64,000 nt of DNA from Ruegeria arenilitoris. GTDB lineage: Bacteria > Pseudomonadota > Alphaproteobacteria > Rhodobacterales > Rhodobacteraceae. Shown one piece after another: positions 43,019 through 52,025 of this stretch (positions within the stretch are counted from its first letter, which is position 1; each line of letters starts with the position of its first letter). The DNA is taken from assembly GCF_013035315.1 (NCBI RefSeq), contig NZ_WQHP01000002.1, forward strand, positions 1 to 64,000, in the 5' to 3' direction. The notes under the pieces were generated by a model that was given only the letters and a program-made list of their open reading frames with translations, did not search any database and was not told where the DNA came from. The position numbers and the translations under genes were made by a program.

Positions 43019-44032
43019 TTAGTTCGCAGCGTCGAGATCGTAGAACAGCTCGATCAGGCGATCATAGTTATCGGTGCCGCCGGGCTGCTCGGCCATCAGG
43101 CCCTTCATACGCTCCCACGTCTTTTCTCGGGCCGCAGCAAGGTAGTTTGCCTTTGCCTCACCTTCCAGCGTGACAACTGTCATGCCTGCGGCGTCCAGGG
43201 CCGCAAAGTCTTCGTCGCGTTTGCTCCGCAGGGCTTCAACACTGTCCTTTTCGTGTTGGATCGCAACGTCTTGCAGGATCGTGCGCGCCTCTTCAGATAG
43301 CGAGTTCCAGCGGTCGAGGTTCACGATGACGCCGAGATCCGTCGAGAAGAAGCATGGTTCGATGCGGTAGTTCAGGAACTCGTTCCACTTCAGGTCGATC
43401 AGGCCGATCTGGGTCCAGCCTGTCGCATCAACGACGCCACGCTGCAGGGCCGAGTAGACCTCGCCCGTGGGCAGGTCGATGACTTGCGCACCAAGGTAAT
43501 TGGTGAAGAAAGCGTTGTAGACGTTGTTGCCGCGCAGCTTTAGTCCCTCGACTTCCAGATTGCCATCAGCATCGAAACTGGGCTCGTTACGGGTCCAAAG
43601 GTTGTAGCAGACGCCGCTGTCGAACCAGCCGAGGTATTTCAGGCCCATTTTGTCCTGATGAATCTGGTCGATCAGTTCCGTTCCGCCATTTTCGCGGGTT
43701 TCGATCGCGGTCAGGTTCGACGCGACCATCGCATCTTTCTCGGGCAGTGCGCCACCGTAGAACGAGCCCGGCGTGTAAACCATGTCAACGATCCCGTCGC
43801 GCACCGCATCGGGCTGTTGGAACATGCCAATGGCTTCCGGCCCACCGCGAACGTCGATCTGAATGACCCCTTTGCCCGCTTCGTTTACCTTGTCGACAAA
43901 GTCCAGAAAGCTTTGGGTATAGATCAGCGTTTCGGGAAAGGCGTGAACCGCCGAGATCGTTTCTTCGGCTTTGGCCGTTCCGGCGACGATCACGGCCCCT
44001 GCCAAAAGGCCAGCCAATGCGTTCATCTTCAT
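43019..44032 (-). CDS. TRAP transporter substrate-binding protein (DctP)
   Basis: A 337-residue periplasmic protein with signal peptide ending GTAKA-EETI. GLKLRGNNVYNAFFTNYLGA contains the substrate-binding arginine, and YSALQRGVVDATGW is the later DctP signature. It belongs to the subgroup that binds larger or aromatic/branched acids rather than C4-dicarboxylates, as far as the divergent motifs suggest. It follows leuD by about 93 bp on the minus strand and is part of the gntR-leuCD operon. Confidence 0.9.
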   Translation of the reverse strand: MKMNALAGLLAGAVIVAGTAKAEETISAVHAFPETLIYTQSFLDFVDKVNEAGKGVIQIDVRGGPEAIGMFQQPDAVRDGIVDMVYTPGSFYGGALPEKDAMVASNLTAIETRENGGTELIDQIHQDKMGLKYLGWFDSGVCYNLWTRNEPSFDADGNLEVEGLKLRGNNVYNAFFTNYLGAQVIDLPTGEVYSALQRGVVDATGWTQIGLIDLKWNEFLNYRIEPCFFSTDLGVIVNLDRWNSLSEEARTILQDVAIQHEKDSVEALRSKRDEDFAALDAAGMTVVTLEGEAKANYLAAAREKTWERMKGLMAEQPGGTDNYDRLIELFYDLDAAN

Positions 44033-44125
44033 GTTTATTCCTCCACGTGTTTCAGGGGTATTTTTCTGGTTTCCCCTAATTTCAGGTCTCTTGACCCGTA
44101 TTGCGTCGTCTTTGCGCGACGTGTC

Positions 44126-44737
44126 CTAATCCGGTTTGTTCGGCCAGGCCCACGGGGCGGCCTTGTTGCGGTTATCCCTATGAGCACTGATCGCCTGCGT
44201 ATGTTGCTGGGTCAGATCGATGTCGTCCCAGCCGTTGATCAGCTTCACACGCCATCCTTCGTCCAGCTCAAAGGTCAATGTTATGTCCCCGAGGGTCAGG
44301 CGGTTCTCGGTCAGATCAATCGACGCAAGGCATGGGGCATCTTTCAGCGCCTGCTGCAGTTGCGCCACCTTCTCAGTGTCGACACGAGCGGGCAGCAGGC
44401 CGTTGTTGATGGCGTTGTTTGCGAAGATGTCGCCGAAACTGGGTGCGATGACCGCGCGAATGCCTGCGTCGACCAGCGCGTAAACCGCCGCCTCGCGCGA
44501 CGAGCCGCTGCCAAAGTTGTGCCCGGCGACCAGAATGCTGATCCCCTCGTGGCGGTTCAGCGGAAAATCCGCAGAAAGCTGTTCATTGTCGTCGCGCCGC
44601 ATGTCGTGCAGCAGATAGCGGCCATACCCCTCACTGCGCGGGACCGACATGAACCGCGCCGGGATCAGCTGGTCCGTGTCGATGTTATCGAGCGCCAGTG
44701 CTAGGGCCTGCCCCTGTTGAGTGCTCCATCCCGCCAT
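44126..44737 (-). CDS. LeuD-like small subunit of an aconitase-family hydro-lyase
   Basis: A 203-residue protein of the LeuD/isopropylmalate isomerase small-subunit family, with DNIDTDQLIPARFM, GHNFGSGSSREAAVYAL and FANNAINNGLLP. It combines with the LeuC-like protein to form a [4Fe-4S] hydro-lyase. The ATG overlaps the leuC stop (ATGA). Biosynthetic leuCD normally sits with leuB; here it is in an operon with a GntR regulator and a TRAP transporter, so a catabolic substrate (maleate, citraconate or dimethylmaleate type) is more likely than 3-isopropylmalate. Confidence 0.85.
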   Translation of the reverse strand: MAGWSTQQGQALALALDNIDTDQLIPARFMSVPRSEGYGRYLLHDMRRDDNEQLSADFPLNRHEGISILVAGHNFGSGSSREAAVYALVDAGIRAVIAPSFGDIFANNAINNGLLPARVDTEKVAQLQQALKDAPCLASIDLTENRLTLGDITLTFELDEGWRVKLINGWDDIDLTQQHTQAISAHRDNRNKAAPWAWPNKPD

Positions 44738-46143
44738 CACGCCGCCCTGCCATGCAAAAGCGGCCTTACGTCGGTAATTGTGCCCGTTACGGCGGCTGCA
44801 GCTACCATCGCCGGGGACATCAGATGCGTTCGCGCGCCCCGTCCCTGACGTCCTCTGAAATTGCGGTTGGTTGAGGATGCGCAGCGCTTGCCCTCGGCCA
44901 CAACGTCGCCATTCATGCCGACGCACATAGAGCAACCTGACGCGGCCCACTCCAACCCGGCATCTTGGAATATCCTGTCCAACCCTTCGGCTTCGGCCTG
45001 CGCCTTTACCCGCGCCGAACCGGGCGCGACAAGCCCCGGCACACGCGCCTGGCGCCCTGACAACACCAAAGCAGCTTCGCGAAGATCTTCAATCCGCCCA
45101 TTCGTGCAGGAGCCGATAAACACCTGATCCACCGGGATACCGTCCAAAGGCTGCCCCGGTCTCAATGCCATGTACTCCAAAGCTTCGTGTGCTGAATTTG
45201 ACTTTGCCGTATCAGTGGCGTCTGGACTGGGGATGTTGGCCGTTATGGGCAGGGCCTGTTCCGGGCTGGTGCCCCACGTCACGGTTGGTGCGATGTCAGC
45301 TGCGCTGAGCTTAACCTCGCGGTCGAAAACGGCCCTCTCGTCCGTGATCAGGCCGCGCCACGCCTGTTGCGCTCTTTGCAGATCTGCGCCCGAAGGCGCG
45401 TATTCGCGCCCTTCGAGATAGGCAAACGTGATCTCATCCGGCGCAACCATGCCAAACCGCGCCCCGCCTTCGATTGAAAGGTTGCACAGCGTCATGCGCC
45501 CCTCCATCGACAGATCCCGAATTGTCTGACCTGCATACTCAATCGCGTGGCCCTGCGCACCGCCGCTGCCCAATTGCGCGATCCAGTTCAGGGCAATGTC
45601 CTTGGCAGTGACGCCGAACCCCAAACGCCCCTCGACGCTTATACGCATGGCCTTGGGTTTTCTCTGCCAGACCGTCTGCGTCGCCAACACATGCGCAACC
45701 TCTGTTGCCCCGATCCCGAAGGCCAATGCGCCGAATGCCCCGTGAGTAGATGTGTGGCTGTCCCCGCAATTGATAAGCAGCCCGGGCAATGTCAGACCCA
45801 ACTCGGGCCCGATGACGTGAACGATGCCCTGCGACGGGTCGCTCAGATCGAAAAGTCTGATGTTGTGGTCCGACGCGTTGTTTCGCAAGGTTTCGATCAT
45901 CCGGGCGATCTTTGGATCGGCGATCCGGTCTCGGTTTCTTGTCGGCGCGTAATGATCTGCAACCGCAAAGGTAAGGGCAGGTTCAGCCACGGATAGGCCG
46001 CGCTCTGCCAGCTTGGCAAAGGCATGATGCGACCCTTCATGCACTAAGTGGCGGTCAACCCAAAGCAGCGACACACCATCCTCGCGCCTCAGAACCTCGT
46101 GCGAGGCCCAGAGTTTGTCGAGCATGGTGCGCGGTGCGCTCAT
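44737..46143 (-). CDS. LeuC-like large subunit of an aconitase-family hydro-lyase
   Basis: A 468-residue aconitase-superfamily large subunit. The [4Fe-4S] cysteines are in FIGSCTNGRIEDL and SGCSMCVGMNGD; other family motifs are NCGDSHTSTHGAFGAL and SSTNRNFRGRQG. The size and motifs match LeuC very closely, so isopropylmalate isomerase activity cannot be excluded. Arguments for a different substrate are the operon with gntR and TRAP genes and the divergent lyase operon. ATG 46143 overlaps the gntR stop codon. Confidence 0.87.
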   Translation of the reverse strand: MSAPRTMLDKLWASHEVLRREDGVSLLWVDRHLVHEGSHHAFAKLAERGLSVAEPALTFAVADHYAPTRNRDRIADPKIARMIETLRNNASDHNIRLFDLSDPSQGIVHVIGPELGLTLPGLLINCGDSHTSTHGAFGALAFGIGATEVAHVLATQTVWQRKPKAMRISVEGRLGFGVTAKDIALNWIAQLGSGGAQGHAIEYAGQTIRDLSMEGRMTLCNLSIEGGARFGMVAPDEITFAYLEGREYAPSGADLQRAQQAWRGLITDERAVFDREVKLSAADIAPTVTWGTSPEQALPITANIPSPDATDTAKSNSAHEALEYMALRPGQPLDGIPVDQVFIGSCTNGRIEDLREAALVLSGRQARVPGLVAPGSARVKAQAEAEGLDRIFQDAGLEWAASGCSMCVGMNGDVVAEGKRCASSTNRNFRGRQGRGARTHLMSPAMVAAAAVTGTITDVRPLLHGRAA

Positions 46144-46943
46144 TTCCCGGTCTCCTCGCTGCGTCCGATCGCGGGTTCCCAATGCCGGGATGAACCGGTT
46201 CCCACACGCGCCAAAGGCATCTCAAGCCGAAACATGTCAGAGCGATAGAGGCCAGAAAGATACTCGACCCCATTTCCTTCGACATCCCGAACGATGCGCT
46301 TAAGCGACAGCAGAGCTGAGCCGACTGCAACGCCTAATGCCTCAGCCACGTCAGGCCCCGCCAATGTTGCGGAGACGGTCTGATGCGCCTGTTCGATCTG
46401 CACACCGCTGCGCTCCAGAAGTTTGAACAGCGGTGTCGTGGCGAGGTCGCTTTCCGAGTAGTTCTGTGCAATCACAGCGGGCACATAGGTCGTCAGATGC
46501 GAAAACGGGACATCATCAGTCAGACGCACCCGCGTTGCGATCTGCACCTGATGGTCGCTCGGAAGCCCCATGGCCTTCGCCACCACCTCCGGAGCTTTGC
46601 CGTAGGAAAAGGACAATAGCCGTGCGGTTGTGCTCTGGCCCATTTCGACCAGCTGCGGCATGAGCGTGTTGAAATCCATCGCTGCGGGTGCACCAAGGGT
46701 GGACTGGCCGGAAACCCGGGTGCCACTTCCCGCCTGACGTTCGATCAGGCCATTGCGTGAAAGCGCGTCCAGCGCCCGCCGTATTGTCACTCGCGATACG
46801 CTGAATTTCTCGGCCAGCCGCTGTTCACCGGGCAGGGCTTCCCCCGCCGAAAGCTGTCCTTCGGTGATTTGATCGTGCAGATGCAGGTAGACGCGTTGCG
46901 CCTTGGTCCCGTCCGGTAGATTGGCCGCGTTGATCTTGTTCAC
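46140..46943 (-). CDS. GntR-family regulator, HutC/UTRA subgroup
   Basis: A 267-residue regulator with an N-terminal winged helix (GEQRLAEKFSVSRVTIRRAL, about 39-58) and a C-terminal UTRA effector domain as in HutC. It starts at GTG 46943 and is the first gene of the leuCD-TRAP operon. It is divergent from the hyuBA/lyase operon, and a perfect palindrome close to that operon's start is its probable operator. UTRA domains typically bind the pathway's substrate or an early intermediate. Confidence 0.9.
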   Translation of the reverse strand: MNKINAANLPDGTKAQRVYLHLHDQITEGQLSAGEALPGEQRLAEKFSVSRVTIRRALDALSRNGLIERQAGSGTRVSGQSTLGAPAAMDFNTLMPQLVEMGQSTTARLLSFSYGKAPEVVAKAMGLPSDHQVQIATRVRLTDDVPFSHLTTYVPAVIAQNYSESDLATTPLFKLLERSGVQIEQAHQTVSATLAGPDVAEALGVAVGSALLSLKRIVRDVEGNGVEYLSGLYRSDMFRLEMPLARVGTGSSRHWEPAIGRSEETGK

Positions 46944-47051
46944 CCGTTGATTCCCCTTTCACAGCACCTTCAATCGTAAAACCGGAACTTGGAAAATCAA
47001 GCTTTAGTATTATTGCTTCTCGAAAAATAGTCTTACAATTACTTAAAAACC

Positions 47052-47069
47052 TGTATTACAAATAATACA
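47052..47069. promoter_or_regulatory. Probable HutC-type GntR operator
   Basis: TGTATTACAAATAATACA is a perfect inverted repeat (7-bp arms, 4-bp centre), the general form of GntR/HutC operators. It is 21 bp upstream of the tautomerase ATG, so binding would block transcription. A related half-site, GTATTATT, occurs near 47008-47015 on the side of the gntR promoter. Confidence 0.6.
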
Positions 47070-47089
47070 ACAACCGGAGGAGCTTTTGC

Positions 47090-47656
47090 ATGCCGATCGT
47101 CGAACTGCATGTGATCGAGGGCTATAACGCGAAAGAAAAACAAAGGCTTGGCGTGGCGCTGACCAATGCCGTGCGATTCGTAGTGCCTGCTGCGCCAGAG
47201 CTTGTGACCGTCGTGATCCACGACATTTCAGACCAGAACTACTATCGGGGCGGCAAGAGCAGACAGCCTGCTAGGGCCAAAGAAGACCCCGAGCACATCG
47301 TGCGCGCCTTCCTGGCTGAAATGAGTGATCGCGCGTTTGAAAGCGCCCGCAAAAGGCTCAGCTCGGACTTCGTGATGCAGTTTCCCGGAACCGCGCCCAT
47401 GCGAGATCTCGAGGACCTCAGGAGTTGGGCGGCAAACCGGTATCGCCGTATCGCGAAAACCTACGAGGGGTTCGACGCAATGCAAAGCGATGGCGACGCC
47501 GCGACCGTTTACTGCCGGGGAACGTTGTCTGGCGAATGGACCGATGGCTCAGCATTCGAAGGCATTCGCTTCATTGACCGGTTCGAGATTCAGAACGATC
47601 TGATCACACGTCAGGATGTCTGGAATGACATTGCAGAAACAAGGGCGCAGGCATGA
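47090..47656 (+). CDS. 4-oxalocrotonate tautomerase-like domain fused to SnoaL-like domain
   Basis: A 188-residue two-domain protein. Residues 1-60 resemble 4-oxalocrotonate tautomerase: Pro2 directly after the initiator Met becomes the catalytic N-terminal proline. Residues about 70-185 are a SnoaL/NTF2-like alpha-beta cone. Both halves can catalyse proton transfers or isomerisations. The fused form is uncommon to my knowledge. It is the first gene of the hyuBA-lyase operon, behind CGGAGGAG, and its stop overlaps the start of hyuB (ATGA). Possible role: keto-enol or double-bond isomerisation of the intermediate before hydrolysis or hydration. Confidence 0.78.
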   Translation: MPIVELHVIEGYNAKEKQRLGVALTNAVRFVVPAAPELVTVVIHDISDQNYYRGGKSRQPARAKEDPEHIVRAFLAEMSDRAFESARKRLSSDFVMQFPGTAPMRDLEDLRSWAANRYRRIAKTYEGFDAMQSDGDAATVYCRGTLSGEWTDGSAFEGIRFIDRFEIQNDLITRQDVWNDIAETRAQA

Positions 47657-49347
47657 GCGAGATTGACCCAATTACTCTTTCTGTACTTGCAGGCCGCATG
47701 GAACAGATCGCCGACGAAATGGACGCAACCCTATTTCGGGCGGCCTTTAATCCGATCATTGCCGAGGCGCATGACGCCAGCCATGGTCTGTATTCTGCAA
47801 CAACGGGCGACACTCTGGTTCAGGGTAAGTCCGGGTTGCCAATCTTCGTGGGTGTGATGTCTTTTGCCGTGAAAGCGGTGATTGAAAAGGCCGCCGCTGA
47901 CAGGGATCTGGAAGACGGCGACATCTATATTTTCAACGATGCACATATCGGCGGAACACATTTGTCGGATATGCGCCTGGTGCGCCCCTATTTCCGCGAT
48001 GGCAAGTTGTTCTGCTATCTCGCGTCAGTTGGGCACTGGCACGACGTGGGCGGTGCGGTGCCGGGAAACTACAACCCCGCTGCGACCGAAGTTTTCCAGG
48101 AAGCCTTTGTTCTGCCGCCGGTAAAACTGGCGCGTAAAGGTGAGGTTAACCAGGACATTATCGACATTCTGCTGCGTAATACCCGCCTACCCCAATCAGC
48201 GATGGGGGATTTGAACGGACAACTGGGTGCACTGGATCTTGGGGTCCGCAGGATGGACGAGTTGCTGGACGAATATGATGCGGAAACAGTCTCAGCCGCT
48301 CTTGAGGCGCTCAGCGATCGGGCCGAGGTGCTTATGCGATCTGAGTTGCAGGACTTGCCGGACGGTCGGTGGGAGGCCGAAGATTTCCTGGACAATGACG
48401 GTATCACAGATGATCCGCTTCGCATCAAACTGGCTCTTGAGATCAAAGGCGATCAAATGGTGCTTGATTTCTCGGGTTCGTCTCCGCAATGCGCCGGACC
48501 GGTAAACATCGCCCTACCCACGACCGTTGCAACCGCCTATGTGGCTGTTAAACACGTTTTTCCGGCGCTGCCTGCCAACGCTGGCGTGATGCGTCCGATC
48601 GAAGTCATCGTGCCCGAAGACAGCCTGTTGGCGGCCGAGTTCCCTGCCCCGACAGGTGGATACACAGAAACCATTCTGCGAATGATCGATGTTGTATTCT
48701 CGGCCTTTGCCAACGCTGCACCGGATCGGGTTGTCGCCAATGCCTACGGGACAATCAATGCGCTTTCTATCGCCGGGAAACGCTCGAACGGACAGCCATG
48801 GGTGATGTTCAGCTTTTATGGTGGGGGGCACGGCGGCTCGGTCGAGAGCGACGGGCTGAACCACGGTAACGCTCCGATCTCGACGGCGACGATCCCGCCG
48901 ATGGAAATTCTTGAAGCCGCCTATCCGGTCATGTTCCGCCAGTGGGCTCTGCGCCCCGACAGCGCGGGTACAGGTGCGCATCGTGGGGGGCTTGGCGCTG
49001 TCTATGAAATTGAAGTTCTTGAGGAAAACGGCGCTCAGGCGTTTCTGTTCGGCGAACGCGGCAAGTTCGCGCCGAAGGGTATCGCCGACGGTGGCGACGG
49101 GGCCATGAATGTCTTCACGTACGAACAAGACGATGGGTGGAAGGCACCGCCACTAGTTTCAAAAATGAGAGGGATCGAATTGAAGCAAGGACAAGCGGTT
49201 CGCCTTGAAACACCCGGCGGTGGCGGCTATGGCGCTGCGGGCCGCCGCGCTCCTGCAGCGATCGCCAAAGATGTGGCTCGGGGTCTTGTGAGTGCCGAAC
49301 AGGCGGATCAGGTCTACGGCACCACATGGCGGGAGGTTGCGCCATGA
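47653..49347 (+). CDS. Hydantoinase B/oxoprolinase family protein (HyuB)
   Basis: A 564-residue protein of the HyuB family, the second subunit of ATP-dependent hydantoinase/5-oxoprolinase/acetone carboxylase-like enzymes. It begins DPITLSVLAGRMEQIADEMD and contains NDAHIGGTHLSD, GHWHDVGG and the FPAPTGGYTETILRMID region. It works with HyuA encoded next. Known reactions are ATP-driven opening of five-membered cyclic amides (N-methylhydantoin, 5-oxoproline) or carboxylation of ketones. Start and stop overlap both neighbours by four bases. Confidence 0.88.
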   Translation: MSEIDPITLSVLAGRMEQIADEMDATLFRAAFNPIIAEAHDASHGLYSATTGDTLVQGKSGLPIFVGVMSFAVKAVIEKAAADRDLEDGDIYIFNDAHIGGTHLSDMRLVRPYFRDGKLFCYLASVGHWHDVGGAVPGNYNPAATEVFQEAFVLPPVKLARKGEVNQDIIDILLRNTRLPQSAMGDLNGQLGALDLGVRRMDELLDEYDAETVSAALEALSDRAEVLMRSELQDLPDGRWEAEDFLDNDGITDDPLRIKLALEIKGDQMVLDFSGSSPQCAGPVNIALPTTVATAYVAVKHVFPALPANAGVMRPIEVIVPEDSLLAAEFPAPTGGYTETILRMIDVVFSAFANAAPDRVVANAYGTINALSIAGKRSNGQPWVMFSFYGGGHGGSVESDGLNHGNAPISTATIPPMEILEAAYPVMFRQWALRPDSAGTGAHRGGLGAVYEIEVLEENGAQAFLFGERGKFAPKGIADGGDGAMNVFTYEQDDGWKAPPLVSKMRGIELKQGQAVRLETPGGGGYGAAGRRAPAAIAKDVARGLVSAEQADQVYGTTWREVAP

Positions 49348-51404
49348 CCGGACGTATGATCGGCGTGGATGTGGGGGGCACGTTCACGGATGTTTTTGTT
49401 CTGAACGAAGCAGACGGAAGCGCAACCGTCGCCAAGGTTCCAACCACACGCCCGGATCAATCAGGTGGCTTCCTGGACGGGATCGGGCGCGAGGTCGACG
49501 ATCCGTCCGAGATCTCAGTAGTGGTACACGGCACCACGGCGGGCACAAATGCTCTGCTGGAACGCAAAGGGGCCAAGACAGGAGTGATCTGTACTGCAGG
49601 TCTGCGGGACGTCTTGGAGATGCGCCGAAGGGACCGACCGCGCACCTGGGGATTACGCGGGGATTTCGAACCCGTTGTGGATCGCCGCGACCGTCTGGAG
49701 GTGCCGGAACGTACGCTGGCGAATGGCACCATTCGCACACCTGTCGATCTGGTTGCCGTGCGCAAAGCAGCCGAGCACTTGCGAGAGCAAGGATGCGAAG
49801 CCATCGCAATCCTGTTCGCCAATGCCTATGCCAACCCTGAAAACGAAACCGCCGCTGTCGCCGCCGTACGCGAGATTTGGCCAAATCCACATGTATCCGC
49901 CTCGTCAGAAATCCTACCGGAAATTCGTGAATTCGAAAGGTTCTCGACCACGGCGCTGAATGCCTATCTGCAACCCGAAGTCTCAGGCTATCTGACGCGC
50001 CTGGAAAACGCCCTGCAATCCGGCGGGTTCGACGGCGAGTTCATGATCGTACAGTCCAATGGCGGGGTCATGGGGGTCAACACCGCGTCCCGCCTACCGG
50101 TGCGTACGGCGCTGTCTGGTCCGGCGGCGGGTGTGATTGCTGCAGGCTACATTGCGCAGTCTGCTGGCTTCGACAATGTGATCACGGGGGATATGGGCGG
50201 CACCAGTTTTGATGTCTCGCTGATATCACAGGGGCAGACGATGTTGTCGGCCCAGACCTCCATCGATTTTGGGATGGTTGTACGCAGCCCAATGATCGAA
50301 ATAACAACAATCGGAGCAGGCGGAGGGTCAATCGCCTGGGTCGATAAGGGTGGATTGTTAAATATCGGCCCTGAAAGCGCGGGATCAAATCCCGGTCCTG
50401 TTGCCTACGGTTTGGGAAATGATCGCCCCACGGTGACGGATGCCAATGTCGTATTGGGTCGCATCGATCCGGACAACCCAATCGGAGGCAAACTAGAAAG
50501 GCTGGATGTGGAGGCCGCTGGCAAAGCAATCGACATCCACGTCGGCGAACCTCTCGGTTTGTCCAGGCTTGAGGCCGCCGAGGCTATCCTGCGCGTCGCC
50601 AATTCCCGTATGGCCGGAGCGATCCGTCTTGTAAGCATCGAGCGCGGCTTTGACCCCAAACGTTTTGCCTTTATGCCGTTCGGCGGTGGCGGAGCTTTGC
50701 ACGCAGGGGCAATGCTGGCCGAAGTGGGGATCGCCCGCGCGATCGTACCGCGCTATCCCGGTGTCACCTCGGCGCTAGGTTGTGTGATCGCCGACATGCG
50801 GCAAGATTTTGTACAGACGATCAACACACTGGTCGCGCAGTTGGACAAAGCTGCATTGGGCGCATTCATGCAAGAGCACATGGACCAGGGTATGGCGCTA
50901 CTTGACGCATCGCGGACCACGTTCGACAAGCGTGAGATATCATTCGAGCTGGACATGGCCTATGTCGGTCAAACGCATACCGTGCCGGTGCCGCTAACTG
51001 TTACGATGACAGATGGCAAGGTTAAACCGCCCAGCAAAGCCGACATCGAAGAGGCCTTCGATACGGCCTATCAAGCCACCTATGGAAGACTGCTGAAAAA
51101 CGGCGTGCGGCGCATATTGAATCTGCGTAGCGCTGTAACTGGCAAGCGACCGAAATTCGATCTTTCTTCCCTTGCTCCGGCAACAGAAGGCAGTGCCACG
51201 CCCTCGTCGACGCGGAAAGTTCACTTCGGAGATGCCTGGCATGACACAGCCATCTATGATCGCTTGTCGCTTCCGGTTGGCACGTTAGTCAAAGGTCCAG
51301 CCATTCTGACGCAACCGGACACGACCGTCCTGATCGAACCGGATTTTCAAGGGCGCGTGGACTCCTTTGGCAACACGATTATCGAACCACGGGAGGACGA
51401 CTGA
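49344..51404 (+). CDS. Hydantoinase/oxoprolinase family protein (HyuA)
   Basis: A 686-residue ATP-binding subunit of the HyuA family. It has the actin-like ATPase phosphate-1 loop MIGVDVGGTFTDVFVLN at the N-terminus, VVHGTTAGTNALLERKGAKT and later GDMGGTSFDVSLI (phosphate 2), and TIGAGGGSIAWVD. Together with HyuB it should spend ATP to open a cyclic amide or activate a carbonyl. ATG 49344 overlaps the hyuB stop and is preceded by GGGAGG. No third, small subunit of the acetone carboxylase type is present, so the hydantoinase/oxoprolinase model is favoured. Confidence 0.9.
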   Translation: MTGRMIGVDVGGTFTDVFVLNEADGSATVAKVPTTRPDQSGGFLDGIGREVDDPSEISVVVHGTTAGTNALLERKGAKTGVICTAGLRDVLEMRRRDRPRTWGLRGDFEPVVDRRDRLEVPERTLANGTIRTPVDLVAVRKAAEHLREQGCEAIAILFANAYANPENETAAVAAVREIWPNPHVSASSEILPEIREFERFSTTALNAYLQPEVSGYLTRLENALQSGGFDGEFMIVQSNGGVMGVNTASRLPVRTALSGPAAGVIAAGYIAQSAGFDNVITGDMGGTSFDVSLISQGQTMLSAQTSIDFGMVVRSPMIEITTIGAGGGSIAWVDKGGLLNIGPESAGSNPGPVAYGLGNDRPTVTDANVVLGRIDPDNPIGGKLERLDVEAAGKAIDIHVGEPLGLSRLEAAEAILRVANSRMAGAIRLVSIERGFDPKRFAFMPFGGGGALHAGAMLAEVGIARAIVPRYPGVTSALGCVIADMRQDFVQTINTLVAQLDKAALGAFMQEHMDQGMALLDASRTTFDKREISFELDMAYVGQTHTVPVPLTVTMTDGKVKPPSKADIEEAFDTAYQATYGRLLKNGVRRILNLRSAVTGKRPKFDLSSLAPATEGSATPSSTRKVHFGDAWHDTAIYDRLSLPVGTLVKGPAILTQPDTTVLIEPDFQGRVDSFGNTIIEPREDD

Positions 51405-52025
51405 ATGAGCGAACCAGAAACCTGGGACCCGCGCAAGACGGCGCTGCTGACTATCGATCTTCAGAACGACTTTATTCATACTGACGGAGCCTATGGCCGG
51501 GCTGGCCAGTCGGCGCAAGAAATCGCAGCTCTTCCCGAACGCATCGCGCCCTTAGCGCGAAAGTTGCAAGCCGCGGGCGGACGCTATTTTTCAGCGCAGT
51601 TCACACTTGTACCCGACCGCAACGGCGAGCCATTGATTGCGCCACATCTGAAGAAATTGCGTCCGTTCCTGACCAAGGGCGACTTCGCGCCGGGCGGGTT
51701 TGGTCACAGTTTGGTCGATACGTTGCAACCCTGCGATTTCGTCATCGAAAAGGTTGCCTACTCGGCCTTTTATCAGACTCGGCTGGAATATCTGATGCGC
51801 GCTTTGGGTATCGAGAACCTGATCGTCGGGGGCATCGTGACCAATGGCGGCGTTGCCTCAACTCTGCGCGATGCGCATTTGCGGAATATCGACACCGTTA
51901 TGCTGACAGACGGATGTGCCGCTTTTCGGCAAGAGGTTCATGACGCAACACTCCTGTCACTGGGTACCGTCACGCATCAGCGAAATTGCGATCAAATGTT
52001 GAACTGGTTGGAGGGAGCCAAATGA
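51405..52025 (+). CDS. Isochorismatase-like hydrolase lacking the catalytic cysteine
   Basis: A 206-residue protein of the isochorismatase superfamily (nicotinamidase, N-carbamoylsarcosine amidase, maleamate amidase, PhzD). The Asp (D18, TIDLQNDF) and Lys (K116, VIEKVAYSAF) of the triad are present. The cysteine expected in the TN-x-C-V-x-S-T motif is G149 in IVTNGGVASTLRDA, so it cannot act as a thiol amidase. Cys-less members such as PhzD and EntB hydrolyse vinyl ethers by acid catalysis. It begins one base after the hyuA stop. The pathway logic would expect an amidase or carbamoylase, so the Cys-less state is notable. Confidence 0.83.
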   Translation: MSEPETWDPRKTALLTIDLQNDFIHTDGAYGRAGQSAQEIAALPERIAPLARKLQAAGGRYFSAQFTLVPDRNGEPLIAPHLKKLRPFLTKGDFAPGGFGHSLVDTLQPCDFVIEKVAYSAFYQTRLEYLMRALGIENLIVGGIVTNGGVASTLRDAHLRNIDTVMLTDGCAAFRQEVHDATLLSLGTVTHQRNCDQMLNWLEGAK

